A DNA stretch of 64,000 bases from Branchiostoma floridae (GCF_000003815.2 NC_049981.1:5460312-5524311), one strand, 5' to 3'; shown: positions 22,601-34,027, counted from the stretch's first letter. Numbers and translations: made by a program. Notes: generated from the letters alone by a model not told the origin.

Positions 22601-23304
22601 TTAGGAATTATGCTGATTTTACACATTTTCATTTTTGCTTTCTAATGTCATTAAGTAGGTGCCTTGCCAAATCAATGCTTATAACTTATATGTCCTACAC
22701 AATGAAAAAAGGCTGTACATGGGGGTTACCAGTACTCCAAGAATGCAAAACTGTTTAATACACAGGGCACATGGATGCAGAACTACTTCATACATATTGA
22801 AAATTCTAGAAATAATACCATAACAAAGGTCAATTATAAGGCTATTTGAAAAGAATACATGTACATAAGTCATTTGTACATGTACTTTAGCTTTACCCCT
22901 TACGTACAGGTATACTACTAAGGACAAACTGTAGTATACCAATGATTTGCTATGACTGTTCATTCATTTATCACCATAAGGACAGACCATAAACATTAAG
23001 TTTATGACAAACCTACAAGCCTCTAAATATAGACACAAACAAACAACAAACATATACATGTATAACCATATTACAATGGAGCGCACTATCTGAAAAATAC
23101 ACCAACACACTGTTGAAACGCATTTTCACAAATGCACAAGTTCAGTTTTGTTGGAATGGTACAATAAGCTGGATCTGAAGTAAATTTTAAATTGTAATTG
23201 GTGACAGATTCTGGCCAGGCCTTGAACTTGACATGTTGTTAAAGGTTGTAAAAGTTATGCTACAAACCTTGATGCTGTCATTATGCTGTCAAATTAAAAA
23301 CAAA

Positions 23305-26300
23305 TCAACTTGCACATGTGCATGTGGATAGGATGTTCTCTAATGCCTGTATGAAAGAGACTTTCCTCGCCATGGAACCTGTAATGGGTAGATGGAAATG
23401 ATCTGATATGCACTTTAGTTGCTTTAGCTTTAGCGATTTGAGACCTTTGGTTTTAGCCAGTTCGCACAAGTTAATGTCTTCAAACATGACAGGATGGCTG
23501 TAGTCAATGCTAGTATACACTGTCTTTCGCAGCTCTTGCCACTCGCTTTCCTCATCTATCGCTTCCATGTCAGTGTTCTCTGATTCTGTGCTTTCTTTCT
23601 GTCTTTGTGCTGCTGAAAGTCTTGCAAAATAGCTTGTAATCTGCTTGGCTGTGCGCCACTCGCTGGGCTGGAACAACAGCTTCCCATCAGCTCCCCTAAC
23701 GTGCTGCATCTCATGGGCCACTTGCACAGCATCAGCTTTCTGTCCAGACTTCGCCCCCTGATTGAAAATGTCAGTTAGGTAGGTCTTCATCTTGTCTGAC
23801 ATCCGTTGGCCGCCTTTCACAGTCCGGATTGCCCAGCCTTCATTGACAACTCGGGCGGATCCCCCGACGCCAACTCCGGATCCTTCTCCAAGTGACTGTG
23901 AGGCTAGGCCAGGGCCATGAGCTATTCCAGTCACTGCTTGAGCCCACTGCTTGCGTATTTTGTCGTATGTAGACTCTCGCTCCAGTTCTTTACAGTGTTC
24001 TCCAACATCCATGTGGCCTTCTAGCTTGTTCGCTGAGCTGAAGGCTGCCACACATCCTGGCTCAGGGCAGCAGAACAACGCTGACTTTGTCCCACCTGCT
24101 GATGTTGTTATGTGGCTCGTGTGTGACTGTGGGGGACCAAACGGTGCTGTGATTGTCAGGGTTGGAAGGTCATGTGTCTGTGGCACTGTTGCAAAGGTAA
24201 CCACTTCTCCGACCCCAACGCCAAAGGCTTTCCAGACTCGTATGTCTTCATCAGTTTCAAACATGAAATTGTTCCATGATTTGACACCCTCCCATTTTTG
24301 TCTTGCTTGCTCTTTGTTCGCCTCATCTGTTTGCGCCACAGCAATTCTACAGCCCTTGACGCCTCTATGGGACTCCAGCGCTTCTTTCATGTGTTCAGCT
24401 GTTAAGACATCATGTTTTTCATTGACATACCTTCTTATGTGAGTCTTCATGGATGCTATCTTGCGGTCGCAAATGTCCTTGCCTGCCTGAGGGTCTGAGA
24501 AGTCGAAGCGCAGAACTGAGATGCCAGTTTTCTTACCGATCGCTGGCAGAGACAAGATCAGCGGAGCACAGTGATAACACCCTGCATTGTCCGATCTCAA
24601 AAACACATTTGTCAGCGAAGGATTCTCGGACTTGATGGTCTGAAGCACACTTTGCAGAATAGCACAGACAGCTGACCAGTCCTGTCGGCAGTTGTTGAAA
24701 ATGTGGACAAAGCACTCGACGTCATACTTGCCTTCGTCTCCCTTCGTGATTACTGCCGACACATGCCAGCTCCTTCCACGCTTTCCAAAGAAGTCTGTCA
24801 TCTGCTCCCTGTACTTCAATGGCAGGAACTTCATTGCCCAGTCCATAACTATCAAAGCCGACTTTGTATCTAGCTGCTGCAAAGCAGATTGTTTGGCAAG
24901 ATCCTGGTTAACTGCTCGCAGTAAATGGGACTTCCAGCTGTAAATGGCGGAAGATGACTGCTCAAAGGTAAAACATAGTCGACTCTTGTGTTCCTCTGTG
25001 AGGAGGCCTTCTTCCTCAATCATCTTTTGCACTTCAAGAACACTACTGTCTATCTCACTACATCGTTCACATGCGATCTCATGGCTGTGGTTGCATCTCA
25101 CTGACAATGTTTCCTTGCCCTTTTCACTCAGGGCAAATGCAATGCAGTGGTCACCACATCTGTCCTCCAGCTTTACATGCGTCTTGTAGTCCGTTTTGAA
25201 GTAGCGCTTTCCTTCCTTTAGCTTGTGCGTGACAGTCTTTGCCCAGTCTGCAGACGCGCCATTCTGGACAAGGGAATCTACAACACTGCACATTGCATCA
25301 AATGCCTCGGCTCCCTCAGTAGAGATGTAATCCAGACCCTGCAAGGACTTCTGCTGCCGTGCAGCACATACCTCTATAATCTTGAAAAGGGTTCTGTCCG
25401 GCAGAGGTTGGAAGTTGGCGCTGGTGCAGTATTGTGAGTACTGTTGGATGATTCGGGAAGGGATGATTGTGCGGATAGCGGCAGGTATTGTTATCACTTC
25501 TCCTGAGTCCAGCTTCATGGTTTTAGTTCCATATGCAACATCCTGCAGGAGATGGGGCTGCGTGAGAAAAGCCAGAAAATGGTCAGTCTTCACCGGGTTC
25601 AGTCTGGTCCGGTATATGCGTTGTTGCTGGACAGGTTTTCCTGGGCCTGACTCACTTGCATGCGCCCTAGCCTGATCGATGCGCCACTTGGAAAGTCCAG
25701 GTATGAGTTCTTGAAGCTCGTCCTTAGTATAATCGTCAGCAAACAGCGATAGGATTTGCTGCCTTGTCTGCCACGTGTCTGCTTCTTGGTAGGCCTTCAC
25801 CAAGGTTTGCACCATTTGCTGGTCCCACATCTTCTTTTTTGCAGGAGGTTCTTCATATAGCGGCGGTGCTTGAACAAGACTCCGCCACAGGTCTGATTCT
25901 TGGCCTGGAGCAATGACGCTCATTGTCGCTGACATAACTTCTCTTGTTTTCTTCAGATAGTAGTTTCGCTGCCTTTCAGTTACTTCTTCCCATGGAGTGT
26001 TAAGACTGGATCGCAGAGGACTGATTCTCCCCTCGGTGATTTGATCTACAGCTTTGTTCAGGGCTTCCCTGTTCTGCTCTTGTTGATGTTGTTCATCGAC
26101 CCAAGTGCTAATGTTCGCTTCTCCTTCGCCTGTTGAGCTGCTCTGTGACTCAAACGTCGTTTCAACGATAGGAGTCTCCGATATGACTGATGACGACTCG
26201 CTGGAGCTTACTTGGGAGGTGGCCTTTAAAGCAGTTGAAGTAGATGCAGCAGTCCCTACTGGTTGTGACGGTGGTCCCATGGTACTTTGCGGATATGAGC

Positions 26301-26838
26301 TTGGTCCAGGCTGATCGGACGAAAGATCCTGGGAACCAGTGGGTCTTTCCACGTCCCTTTCTGCATCCTTAACTGCTCGCTTCCTGCATGGATTGCACAT
26401 GGCAGAGCCAACTGGCACTACTGTGTTGTATGTCCTGTACATCTGTGTAGACAGAAACATTGGCACACGCCTTGGTTCTTTCAGGGCAGTTTTCCTGCCT
26501 ACGTGTTCAGGGTGAGCACATGTGTTTCTCCTGCCTCCGGTCCAGCGTGTTGTCAGGTCATACCGATGCTTTGGGCATACTGTCAAGTTGTTCTTTTCTT
26601 CCTCAGACAACCCAAATCGCCCTGATCTATTCAGAATGAGGTCCTGCTCGCTCAGGTCTGTCTGACCGTGGCCACGTCCACTGAGACCTAATGTAGCTAG
26701 GTAATTTGTTACATCCTTGTTACAAGCAGACAGTGGTATGACCGATATGTCTTCAGGGTAGTAACGTGACAGACCACACTCTGAATCTGGGCTTCCAAAT
26801 GAACAACTCATGTTGGCTGCAAGAACATAGAACCGCAT
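23305..26838 (-). CDS. Large transposase-like protein (C2H2 and SAP-like domains), TTAA element
   Basis: An uninterrupted 1,177-codon frame filling the transposon. In order: an N-terminal Zn-binding-like region (VCPKHRYDL, then CAHPEHVGR, then SAMCNPCRKR, ~residues 88-155); a Ser/Thr/Gln-rich linker (~165-300); a helical region with LSKWRIDQAR and LDSGEVITIP; a CxHxH..CxxC cluster (CNHSHEIACERC); a putative DDE-type core with VMDWAMKF (Asp666), LRSDNAGCY (Asp750) and GKDICDRKIA (Asp788/791); a C2H2 finger near 922-948; and a C-terminal SAP-like helix pair (~1125-1170). The start is uncertain: TTCTTGCAG|CCAACATG precedes Met10 and looks like a splice acceptor, so translation may begin at Met10 (26811). 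I recall similar uncharacterised proteins in other marine invertebrates, but cannot name a family. The catalytic assignment is inference. Confidence 0.8.
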   Translation of the reverse strand: MRFYVLAANMSCSFGSPDSECGLSRYYPEDISVIPLSACNKDVTNYLATLGLSGRGHGQTDLSEQDLILNRSGRFGLSEEEKNNLTVCPKHRYDLTTRWTGGRRNTCAHPEHVGRKTALKEPRRVPMFLSTQMYRTYNTVVPVGSAMCNPCRKRAVKDAERDVERPTGSQDLSSDQPGPSSYPQSTMGPPSQPVGTAASTSTALKATSQVSSSESSSVISETPIVETTFESQSSSTGEGEANISTWVDEQHQQEQNREALNKAVDQITEGRISPLRSSLNTPWEEVTERQRNYYLKKTREVMSATMSVIAPGQESDLWRSLVQAPPLYEEPPAKKKMWDQQMVQTLVKAYQEADTWQTRQQILSLFADDYTKDELQELIPGLSKWRIDQARAHASESGPGKPVQQQRIYRTRLNPVKTDHFLAFLTQPHLLQDVAYGTKTMKLDSGEVITIPAAIRTIIPSRIIQQYSQYCTSANFQPLPDRTLFKIIEVCAARQQKSLQGLDYISTEGAEAFDAMCSVVDSLVQNGASADWAKTVTHKLKEGKRYFKTDYKTHVKLEDRCGDHCIAFALSEKGKETLSVRCNHSHEIACERCSEIDSSVLEVQKMIEEEGLLTEEHKSRLCFTFEQSSSAIYSWKSHLLRAVNQDLAKQSALQQLDTKSALIVMDWAMKFLPLKYREQMTDFFGKRGRSWHVSAVITKGDEGKYDVECFVHIFNNCRQDWSAVCAILQSVLQTIKSENPSLTNVFLRSDNAGCYHCAPLILSLPAIGKKTGISVLRFDFSDPQAGKDICDRKIASMKTHIRRYVNEKHDVLTAEHMKEALESHRGVKGCRIAVAQTDEANKEQARQKWEGVKSWNNFMFETDEDIRVWKAFGVGVGEVVTFATVPQTHDLPTLTITAPFGPPQSHTSHITTSAGGTKSALFCCPEPGCVAAFSSANKLEGHMDVGEHCKELERESTYDKIRKQWAQAVTGIAHGPGLASQSLGEGSGVGVGGSARVVNEGWAIRTVKGGQRMSDKMKTYLTDIFNQGAKSGQKADAVQVAHEMQHVRGADGKLLFQPSEWRTAKQITSYFARLSAAQRQKESTESENTDMEAIDEESEWQELRKTVYTSIDYSHPVMFEDINLCELAKTKGLKSLKLKQLKCISDHFHLPITGSMARKVSFIQALENILSTCTCAS

Positions 26839-27839
26839 ACTTTTAGAATAGAAAAGAATAGAATAAGATTTTATGCATGTAAGCTGTTAACAGGGCACCA
26901 ATGGTAAATACAAGTTTTCAATGGGATGCAAGATCTGTAAGGCCATTTTGAAATGTCACAGTTCTAATAGCACCTTGATTCCTTTTAAGCTATTCTGATC
27001 ATCACACAGAAAACGTTCAAAATTAAGATGACAAAAATCTAAGAAACTTACCTAGAGGACAGCTACACTATTTTCAAGCTTCAGTGCATGGCCCACACCC
27101 TGTCGAAGGGTATCTTTGGGGTATTGCCATGTTTGCAAGTAGGGAGTAATCTTCGGACATCATTTTAACCGGTGGAAATTAAGAAATATATACGTCCAAA
27201 AATTCAATGCAAATTGGGCAAAACAAATATTCTTTCCATCTGACACATTTATCAGAGTTAGATCAGAGTTGCGTTTAATCATGTAGCTGTGCTCAGAATC
27301 CCCTAAAGAAACCACATGGCAGCCAAAGAGCTTGTCAGATCCTTATCTTTAGCATGACCCCAATGTCTGCTAACCCAGACCAAAGAACAACATACACTGC
27401 ACAGTCCTAGACAGGGGGAGTGTGGAAGGGTTGACATTACTTTTTGCAATTTATCAAACGAGTGGAATGCTTTGCTGACAACCCATGAGTTCCTAACCTA
27501 AGATAAAAGGATTTACTCTAAGGCATAAAAAAGTGGTTTCAATTAAATATCGCCAAAGTAATAGTACACATCTAATAATTACATCTTTTAACGTTTTTCC
27601 CATTTTTAATGTCTTTGGTATGACACAGACAAGGATCAAACCCAAAAACTAACGAGTGCAAGACAATTATTCAATACTGGGCCATCACACTGGCAGTATA
27701 CCTGTGCTAATCCTAATCTGACAGGAAATGTGCACAGACAATGTCATAGATAAGAATCATAACAAACTTAAAAGTTTGTTATGATCTTTTTAAATGAATT
27801 GTCAACATGAGGTAGCTCTGCACCCATGTGACCTGTATA

Positions 27840-28004
27840 CTGTAAATGCATTTAAGTTCGAGGGGATTTGATTTCGCGGTAATACCATAGACTGCAGTCT
27901 AATACCATAATAGAAAAATGTTCGCGGTTGTTTAAGTTCGCGGTAAAGTGGTCACTGCAAAAACCGCGAACAATAATCCACCGCGAACATTTCTGCATTT
28001 ACAG
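27840..28004. mobile_element. Small foldback MITE, TA target duplication
   Basis: Ends CTGTAAATGCA and TGCATTTACAG inverted, flanked by TA on both sides, with internal TTCGCGGT motifs. It lies inside the large TTAA transposon, in the 5' region of the transposase gene. A second copy of the family is at 36542-36658. Confidence 0.75.
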
Positions 28005-28150
28005 TATTATAGTTCTGATAAACCCCATACACAGCCCTTTAAAATTATTTACCTCAACGTAAATGTACACAGTTATTTAGTAAGTAACGCACTCGTCCAA
28101 ATGAAAAAGCAACGATATATGTGTAAAGCATGGGAGGTGAAATTCATTTT

Positions 28151-28853
28151 CAAGTAACCTTTTATCCCCCATGCAGAGTCCCAAATTATTATTGCTAACT
28201 TATTGTTGCATTTAATGACAGCTGTGCATGTTTTTCACAAAGCTATGCAAAATTTTCCATAACTTATCCCCATAGCAACACATCATTACATGATTTGATA
28301 TAGACCAAAACCCGAAAAATCCCCATACAGACCCCCCTCTCACGGCTCGCGTTATGTATGGCCCAATTAGATGACGATTGTTTTTTAATAAGTTGATGTT
28401 CCTCTGTCCAACAACATTGAAACCATTCACCAGACCCACTGGGTATAGAAAATATTCCGCCTTAAAAAGAACTAAAATTCACAGAGATGAAAATTCTGCT
28501 TTTAGTGGTTCTAGTAACCCCCAAGTACACCCTCTCAAGTTCAATGTTTCATCTTCAACTTTTGGTCTGTGAAACTAGGGAGTCCATGCTGTATGAAAAT
28601 ACAAAGATTATATTCTCATCGTTATCACATTTATTAGCGTAGCCATCGCAAGTTCGGTAATTTTCAGTCATAAATTGTTGGATTTTCGAGGGTCTCTGAG
28701 GGGGGTCCCAGAACGCCATAACGAAAAATAGCTGGAGGGTTTTAACTATATGGCTGTTCATAGTTCCACATACCTATCACACAGACAAAGTATGAGCCGA
28801 TTTGGCCGACCCCCATCTTCCGGCCTCTGCCTGGTTTTATCGTGCAATGACTC
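28151..28853 (-). repeat. Right long terminal inverted repeat
   Basis: Reverse complement of 21885-22600. Begins TCAAGTAACCTTTTATCCCC and ends TCGTGCAATGACTC immediately before the TTAA at 28854-28857. Near identity with the left end over about 500 bp indicates recent insertion or gene conversion. Confidence 0.9.
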
Positions 28854-29945
28854 TTAAAGTCAAACAGCTGAAGAGAAGTAGGTGACTGCTACGATTATCG
28901 TAGATATGGCCCTAAAAAAACTGATAAAAGAAGCCTTCTCAATAGTCTAAAATGCAAGAGCTTCCGGGGGGGCTTCGCCGGACCCCTGTCCGACGCTTTG
29001 AAAAAAAAAAGTCTGTACGGCCTGAGTCTTCAAGTTAACGTATTGTGTGGTCCCGCTTATGAATATTAATTAGCCTTCGCTTTCCTCTTCGCTGATTGGC
29101 TGAACCATTAATTGAATTAACTCTTCCTGCCGGCTAGACGCAGGTGCAGATGTCGGCTCTGTGGGGTGAACGTCCGAAAGGTCATGGCATGGAGAACGAA
29201 AGAAAACCAATTTCCCCTAAAAAAAGTGCTGTTATTAAGCCTTTTACAGTACTTTATGCCAAAAATTTTACATGGATCATTTTACCAACTATCTTATGCC
29301 TATCTATACCAAATGTTACTCATACCAGGGTACAGGGGTGCAAAATATACCGTTATAAGACAGTCAACAACAGTCGCACGGAGCTAACAGCGCAGAGAAA
29401 ATACCATCGCTAGCGTTTCAACTTCGGATAACAAGTTATAAGTACTGTTGAACTCAGTAACGTTAAAGTTTGTTTTTAGTTGCCTTTGACGGTTTGACCT
29501 GAAATAGTGTTACGCTGAACTCCTGAAGAGAAGTTAAGTGACTGCTGCGATTATCATAGATATGCCCCTAAGAACTGATACAATATAAAGCCTTCTGAAT
29601 AGTCTAAAATGCGAGAGCCTTAGGCGGGCTTCGCTCCCCCTGGCGGGAACACTGCTATATACGGGATCATGAGGCCCCGCTTATGAATATTAATTAGCCT
29701 TTGGCCTCCTCTTCGCTGATTGGCTAGGTCTTTGATTCAATTAACTCTCCGGCTGACGCGCACAGGTGTGGCTCTGTGCGGGGTCACGGAAGGTCACGTC
29801 AGGAGGCCAAAAGAAAACAAATTTCCCCTCAGAAAAGTGCCGAAATTAATAATTTTAAAGTTGTTTATGTCAAAAAATTTTACTTGAATCTTGTTACCAA
29901 GTATCTAATGCCTATCTATACCAAATTTCAGGTCATTTAATTATA

Positions 29946-30700
29946 ATACCAGGGTACAGGAGCCAAAAGTGTCCTTTTTTGGTCAAAAATTGGCCCAAAA
30001 TCGCAAAAATAAGCATTTTGTTGCACTGTACACCAAAAGTGTTATTGAACTTATATGAAGGGATTATCAAGGCACATCTGTGTCAAATTTCAGCTCATTC
30101 TGTTGCAATACCAAGGTACAGGAGCCAAAAGTGTCCTTTTTGGTCAAAAATTGGTCAAAAAATCGCAAAAATAAGCATTTTGTTGTACTGTACACCAAAA
30201 GTGTTATTGAATTTATATGGGGACATTAGCAAGGCACATCTCTGTCAAATTTCAGCTCATTTGGTTGTAATACCAGGGTACAGGGGCCAAAAGTGTCCTT
30301 TTTTGGTCAAAAATTGGTAAAAAAAATCGCAAAAATAAGCATTTTGTTGAACTGTACACCAAAAGTGTTATCGAATTTATATGGGGGCATTATCAAGGCA
30401 CATCTCTGTCAAATTTCAGCTCATTTGGTTGTAATACCAGGGTACAGGGGCCAAAATATACAGTTTTGGTCTAAAATTGACCAAAAAATCTCAATAAAAT
30501 CATTTTAGAGGCAGATATGAAAAAAAACTGAGACAAAAGCATCAAGGTATTGGCCCATTCTACCCCTGTGCCAAATTTCAGGTCATTCGGTCCAGGAACG
30601 GCGGAGATGAATCACTTTGAAGATTTGACAGGAGAAAGAAGAAGAAACATTACGAATATAATATATTTCACCATACTATGTATGGCTGAAATATAACAAC
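29946..30700. repeat. Tandem ~163-bp repeat and dispersed-repeat 3' end
   Basis: ACC.GGTACAGG.GCCAAAAGTG recurs at about 29948, 30109, 30272 and 30436, giving units of about 161-164 bp. After the array comes GGAACGGCGGAG..GATTTGACAGGAGAAAGAA, ending with a palindromic ATATTTCACCATAC..ATGGCTGAAATATA at about 30660-30695. The same 3' block is at 58500-58680 and diverged units are at 32220-32600. Open frames through the array are a by-product of the repeat. Confidence 0.75.
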
Positions 30701-30917
30701 TTTGAAATGGAAGAATTAGTTAATTACCTCCATAAAAGTAAGCCCCTATTGTCTTCCTTGGTATACTAGTATTTTCTTAGATTTTGCTGTTGGGCACTGG
30801 TGGGTCCTTCATTTGAAGTGAACACAACCATCCTTTGCGAGGATGTGTGAATTGCATTCTTCCCAGCCCACTGACCCATTCACAAAATGTTACAAAAATG
30901 GCAGAAAATGGTAAAGG

Positions 30918-32156
30918 CCCCCTCTCACTTGACGTGCGGCACGCTTGCGGCATTGCTGCGTTCGAAAACGCAGATGTACCGCCACGGAACCTAGAGGTGC
31001 CGCAAGCAAACCTAGAGGTGCCGCAAGCAAACCTAGAAGTGCCGCTTGCAAGCGCGACGTTTTTTAAAAAGTTTAAAAATAACGCAAGTGGCAAGATGCC
31101 GCAACAGTGCCGCAACAGTGCCCCAACGGTGCCCCAACGGTGCCCCAACAATGCCCCAACAGTGCCGCCACCATACCCCAAACAGTATCAAGGATATATT
31201 TTGCCTATTTTACACCAAGAATCAAAAGTAAACATCATTTTATCACCGGAAAACTATTTTAGATGCATTTCTAATAATTTTACAGCGGTTTTCGATCCAG
31301 TTAAAACACTGCGAATTCCAGAAAAGTTACCTTGTACCCGTATTCAGAGTTAACTTAAAAATACATCTTTTGATTTATTTAATGGAAAGTAGGTTAGTAT
31401 TTTATACTTGAAAACAAAAAATAAGTAACTGGTTTATCGATTAACCTACGGATGTTGAGATAAAGGTTATCGATATATCGTACAACGTTCAAAAAGAAAT
31501 TATTTATGTTGGATGATAACGAGTTTGCGTTTGCGTTATAACGTTATAAGCTAATCATTGCTGGTAGCCTGCCACCGATAAAATACAAAATTGCAGTCAT
31601 TCAGACCCATGGGCCATATTTTTCTCACTATTTACAAATATGATAGACTTAGAAATCAATAGGCTGGCAAGCCATCCGCCGACAATGAAAATACTCAGCG
31701 TCATACAAAAAAAGTATGAAATATCCAACATTTTCATTTTAGAAATTTGCAAAATTGGTGAATAAACATATAAACATACATAATTACACATAACGTTACA
31801 TGGTGCAAAACGTACACATCGAGTGAAATCTGGTTCGTGTCCGTTCATTTGGGTCATTTCCTTTACAGTAAAAGTCTTTCAAGGTTATTTATAGCATATG
31901 TACCATATAATTCATTATCATAAGGGAAATCTTTTCATTATAAATCTCATTTTGGGGCATTCTTATCATTTTACGGTGATTTTTCATAAATTGACAACGC
32001 TGCAATTGTCAATAACATGTTCATTTAGTCTAGAAACGCAACAGTGCCGCACGTCAGTGTGAGTGCAAGACAAAATCGGCGAAATTAACACAACAGTGCC
32101 GCAGTGAACGAACGCAACAATGCCGCAAGCGTGCCGCACGTCAAGTGAGTACCCCG
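30918..32156. mobile_element. Foldback element with GC-rich inverted ends
   Basis: Inverted ends of about 40 bp sharing TCACTTGACGTGCGGCACGC and GCTTGCGGCATTG, at 30926-30964 and 32105-32148. The left side also has small tandem repeats (CCGCAAGCAAACCTAGAGGT twice; CCCCAACGGTG units at 31122-31160). The middle is AT-rich and non-coding. Target duplication unresolved. Confidence 0.6.
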
Positions 32157-32219
32157 ACAAATTATTATTCTGAAGTGGTTCATGCCAAAAATTATGCATG
32201 GGTCATTTGAATGAATATC

Positions 32220-32620
32220 TATTGCACCCCTATACCAAAATTTAGGTCATTTGGTTGTAAAACCAACAAAATCACAAAATTAAGCATTTTGTTGCGCTGT
32301 ATGCCAAAAGTGTTATTGAATCCATATGCGTATATGTGAAGGGCACCCCAATACCAAATTTCAGGCCATTTGGTCTGTACTTTTTTTGGACAAAACTGGC
32401 AAAACTGGCCAAATTTGCAACATTGAGCATTTTGTTGTATACCAAAAGTGTTGTCGAATCTATATGGGCATATGATCAAGGCACATCTTTCCCAAATTTC
32501 AGGTCATTTGGTTGTAATACCAGAGTATAGGGAGCCAAAATAGACAGTTTTGGTCTAAAGATTACCCCCCAAAAAACTCAATCAAATCATTTTAGAGGCA
32601 GATATGAAAATGATGAAAAA
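32220..32620. repeat. Diverged units of the ~163-bp repeat family
   Basis: AAGCATTTTGTTG..CCAAAAGTGTT and CAAATTTCAGG.CATTTGGT recur as in the array at 29946-30470, with deletions. Ends where the Harbinger-like copy at 32625 begins. Confidence 0.6.
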
Positions 32621-32624
32621 AATG

Positions 32625-34027
32625 TGCTAATTGCATTCCAAACGCATTTCAGGTATGTCAGAGGAACAGTTTCTGTTACATATACTTTTGCTTGTGAGCA
32701 TTACCAATAGAGCATTTTGTGTCAGAGGAACACTTTGTACTACGTATACTTTTGTTTACAAGCAGGGCAAGTAGAACATTGAGAAGTAATCAGTGAAGAG
32801 GTTTTCTTTATTTATTTGCAAAGCAGTGAAGCAGTGACAGTGTACTTTTACAGTAATGTGGGTCATCACATTAAAAAATTATATACACTGTTAAGATTGT
32901 GTTTGTTTTCACTTTGTCCTTAAATGATTCCCTATATCATCTTAGTATTTCAACTACTGTATAAATCACAAACACATACACACCACAAAACGTATTCAAG
33001 ATGTTTATCAAACACGTAAATTAAACAATTATGAAACCTAACACCCTCTTTGAAAGTTGTAATATGTCTCCATTTTGCACCTTTATATCATGTGGTTCTA
33101 CACACAAAAAAGTAGCATTATCAGCAAACAAAGTCAAATATCTGTTACACAAAATGACATGTGTCAAACAGACTAGATCATCTCAACCTGCCATTGACCC
33201 AGTGCTTGAGCAGGTTCCTCTGCATCTTCCCTTCCCCGGAGGCTCTGTTGGGACCAGTCACATTGATGCTGTCCTGCAAGTTGTGACCATCTATCCATGC
33301 ACCCGGTTCAAAGTAATGTTGCACATCCTCTACCTGGTCCAGCTCTTCATCCTGCAGCGTTGGGTACCGGCTCCGAATCAGGTTGTGGAGGAGCACACAT
33401 GTTGTGACTAGGGGCTTTACTGTGGAGGGATGGTGCTTGATGGTGGTGAACTTCCTACCTAGGATGCTAAAGGCATTCTCTGTGACCCTTCTGACACGAG
33501 AAAGTAGTTGAATATCCGTTCTTCTTTGGTCAGACGGTTCCAGGTGTTGCCAGACAGATCTGCCAACTTGAGGTCTGTCTGGAGTCAGATGCGACTTCGT
33601 ATTTATACCAAATATGAAGTGTGCGTCGATCACGCTTTCTGTACGCAGTCAGTGAGTTTGTCAGACGCAACCCGATCGCAGAACGAACGGCACCAATTCG
33701 TGACCTATGTCGGCATTCGTTATACGGTCGTTCATGGTGCGTTGTATCTTCGCTGTAAGTGCGCCATATACTGGCAAAGCCGCAATATCAGCGTACTATT
33801 GCGTAAAAAGCGCAAACAAAAGGCGTCTTCATACCACACTCGACTGACGTGGGACCAATGCACTGCGTAGTCATAACGTTTGGGCCAGCCAGCTGCGTCC
33901 GAACGATAATTTTGTGCATGTCCAAAAGTATCGGGCGTACTGGGCGTATATTTCCGTATGCCAGCTATCTTGAAACTTTCACAAAACGATTCAGATGCGT
34001 ATGTGGTGCGTATGAGGTAGGAAGTAA
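32625..34027 (-). mobile_element. PIF/Harbinger-like copy A, truncated ends
   Basis: Shares 32630-33180 with 37390-37930 and 33570-34020 with 38090-38340 and 38510-38940, so it belongs to the same family as copies B-D, but it lacks the AGGTGGGTTTACACCTGCG ends. It alone keeps a recognisable transposase C-terminus (33178-33633). Confidence 0.7.
33178..33633 (-). pseudogene. PIF/Harbinger transposase, C-terminal fragment
   Basis: About 150 codons ending at a TGA. The stretch RRVTENAFSILGRKFTTIKH followed by PLVTTCVLLHNLIRSRYP is the conserved C-terminal part of Harbinger (DDE_Tnp_4, HARBI1-like) nucleases, including the Glu of the DDE triad in the RVTENAF motif and the CVLLHN helix. The first two catalytic aspartates and the N-terminus are missing, because the frame runs directly into the terminal non-coding part of the element. 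The family normally is around 350-400 residues, so this is an internally deleted copy. Confidence 0.8.

Larger units (their letters stand above)
21885..28853 (-). mobile_element. 6,969-bp DNA transposon, TTAA duplication, ~0.7-kb inverted repeats
   Basis: The ends are inverted repeats of about 710 bp (21885-22600 and 28151-28853), nearly identical over most of their length and starting GAGTCATTGCACGA. TTAA flanks both sides (21881-21884, 28854-28857). One intact gene, read right to left, fills the centre, so the element looks recently active and self-sufficient. TTAA duplication is known for the piggyBac and Kolobok superfamilies. The encoded protein looks like neither a piggyBac transposase nor the THAP-containing Kolobok type I know. 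A 165-bp foldback with TA duplication is nested at 27840-28004. Confidence 0.9.
21706..30000. repeat. Tandem duplication of ~650 bp; copy 1 split by the transposon
   Basis: Copy 1 is 21706-21884 plus 28858-29357; copy 2 is 29358 to about 30000. Matching landmarks: GTCAACAA.AGTCGCACGG (21712 and 29363), ACTGTTGA..TAA.GTTTGT, GAAGAGAAGT.GTGACTGCT (28869 and 29526) and CCGCTTATGAATATTAATTA (29054 and 29676). Copy 2 has no insertion, so it shows what copy 1 looked like before the 6,969-bp element arrived. Confidence 0.8.

Noticed and set aside
23951-24442. 163-codon plus frame opposite the transposase
   Set aside because: It is the antisense shadow of the strongly coding minus frame.
22176-28572. 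Identical small frames at both ends of the large transposon
   Set aside because: They are mirror images within the inverted repeats with no coding features; similarity is due to the repeats.
29979-30508. Frames with repeated TPKVLLNLYGG-like residues, as a repeat protein
   Set aside because: They follow the ~163-bp DNA tandem repeat; the frame shifts between units and there is no start or splice context.
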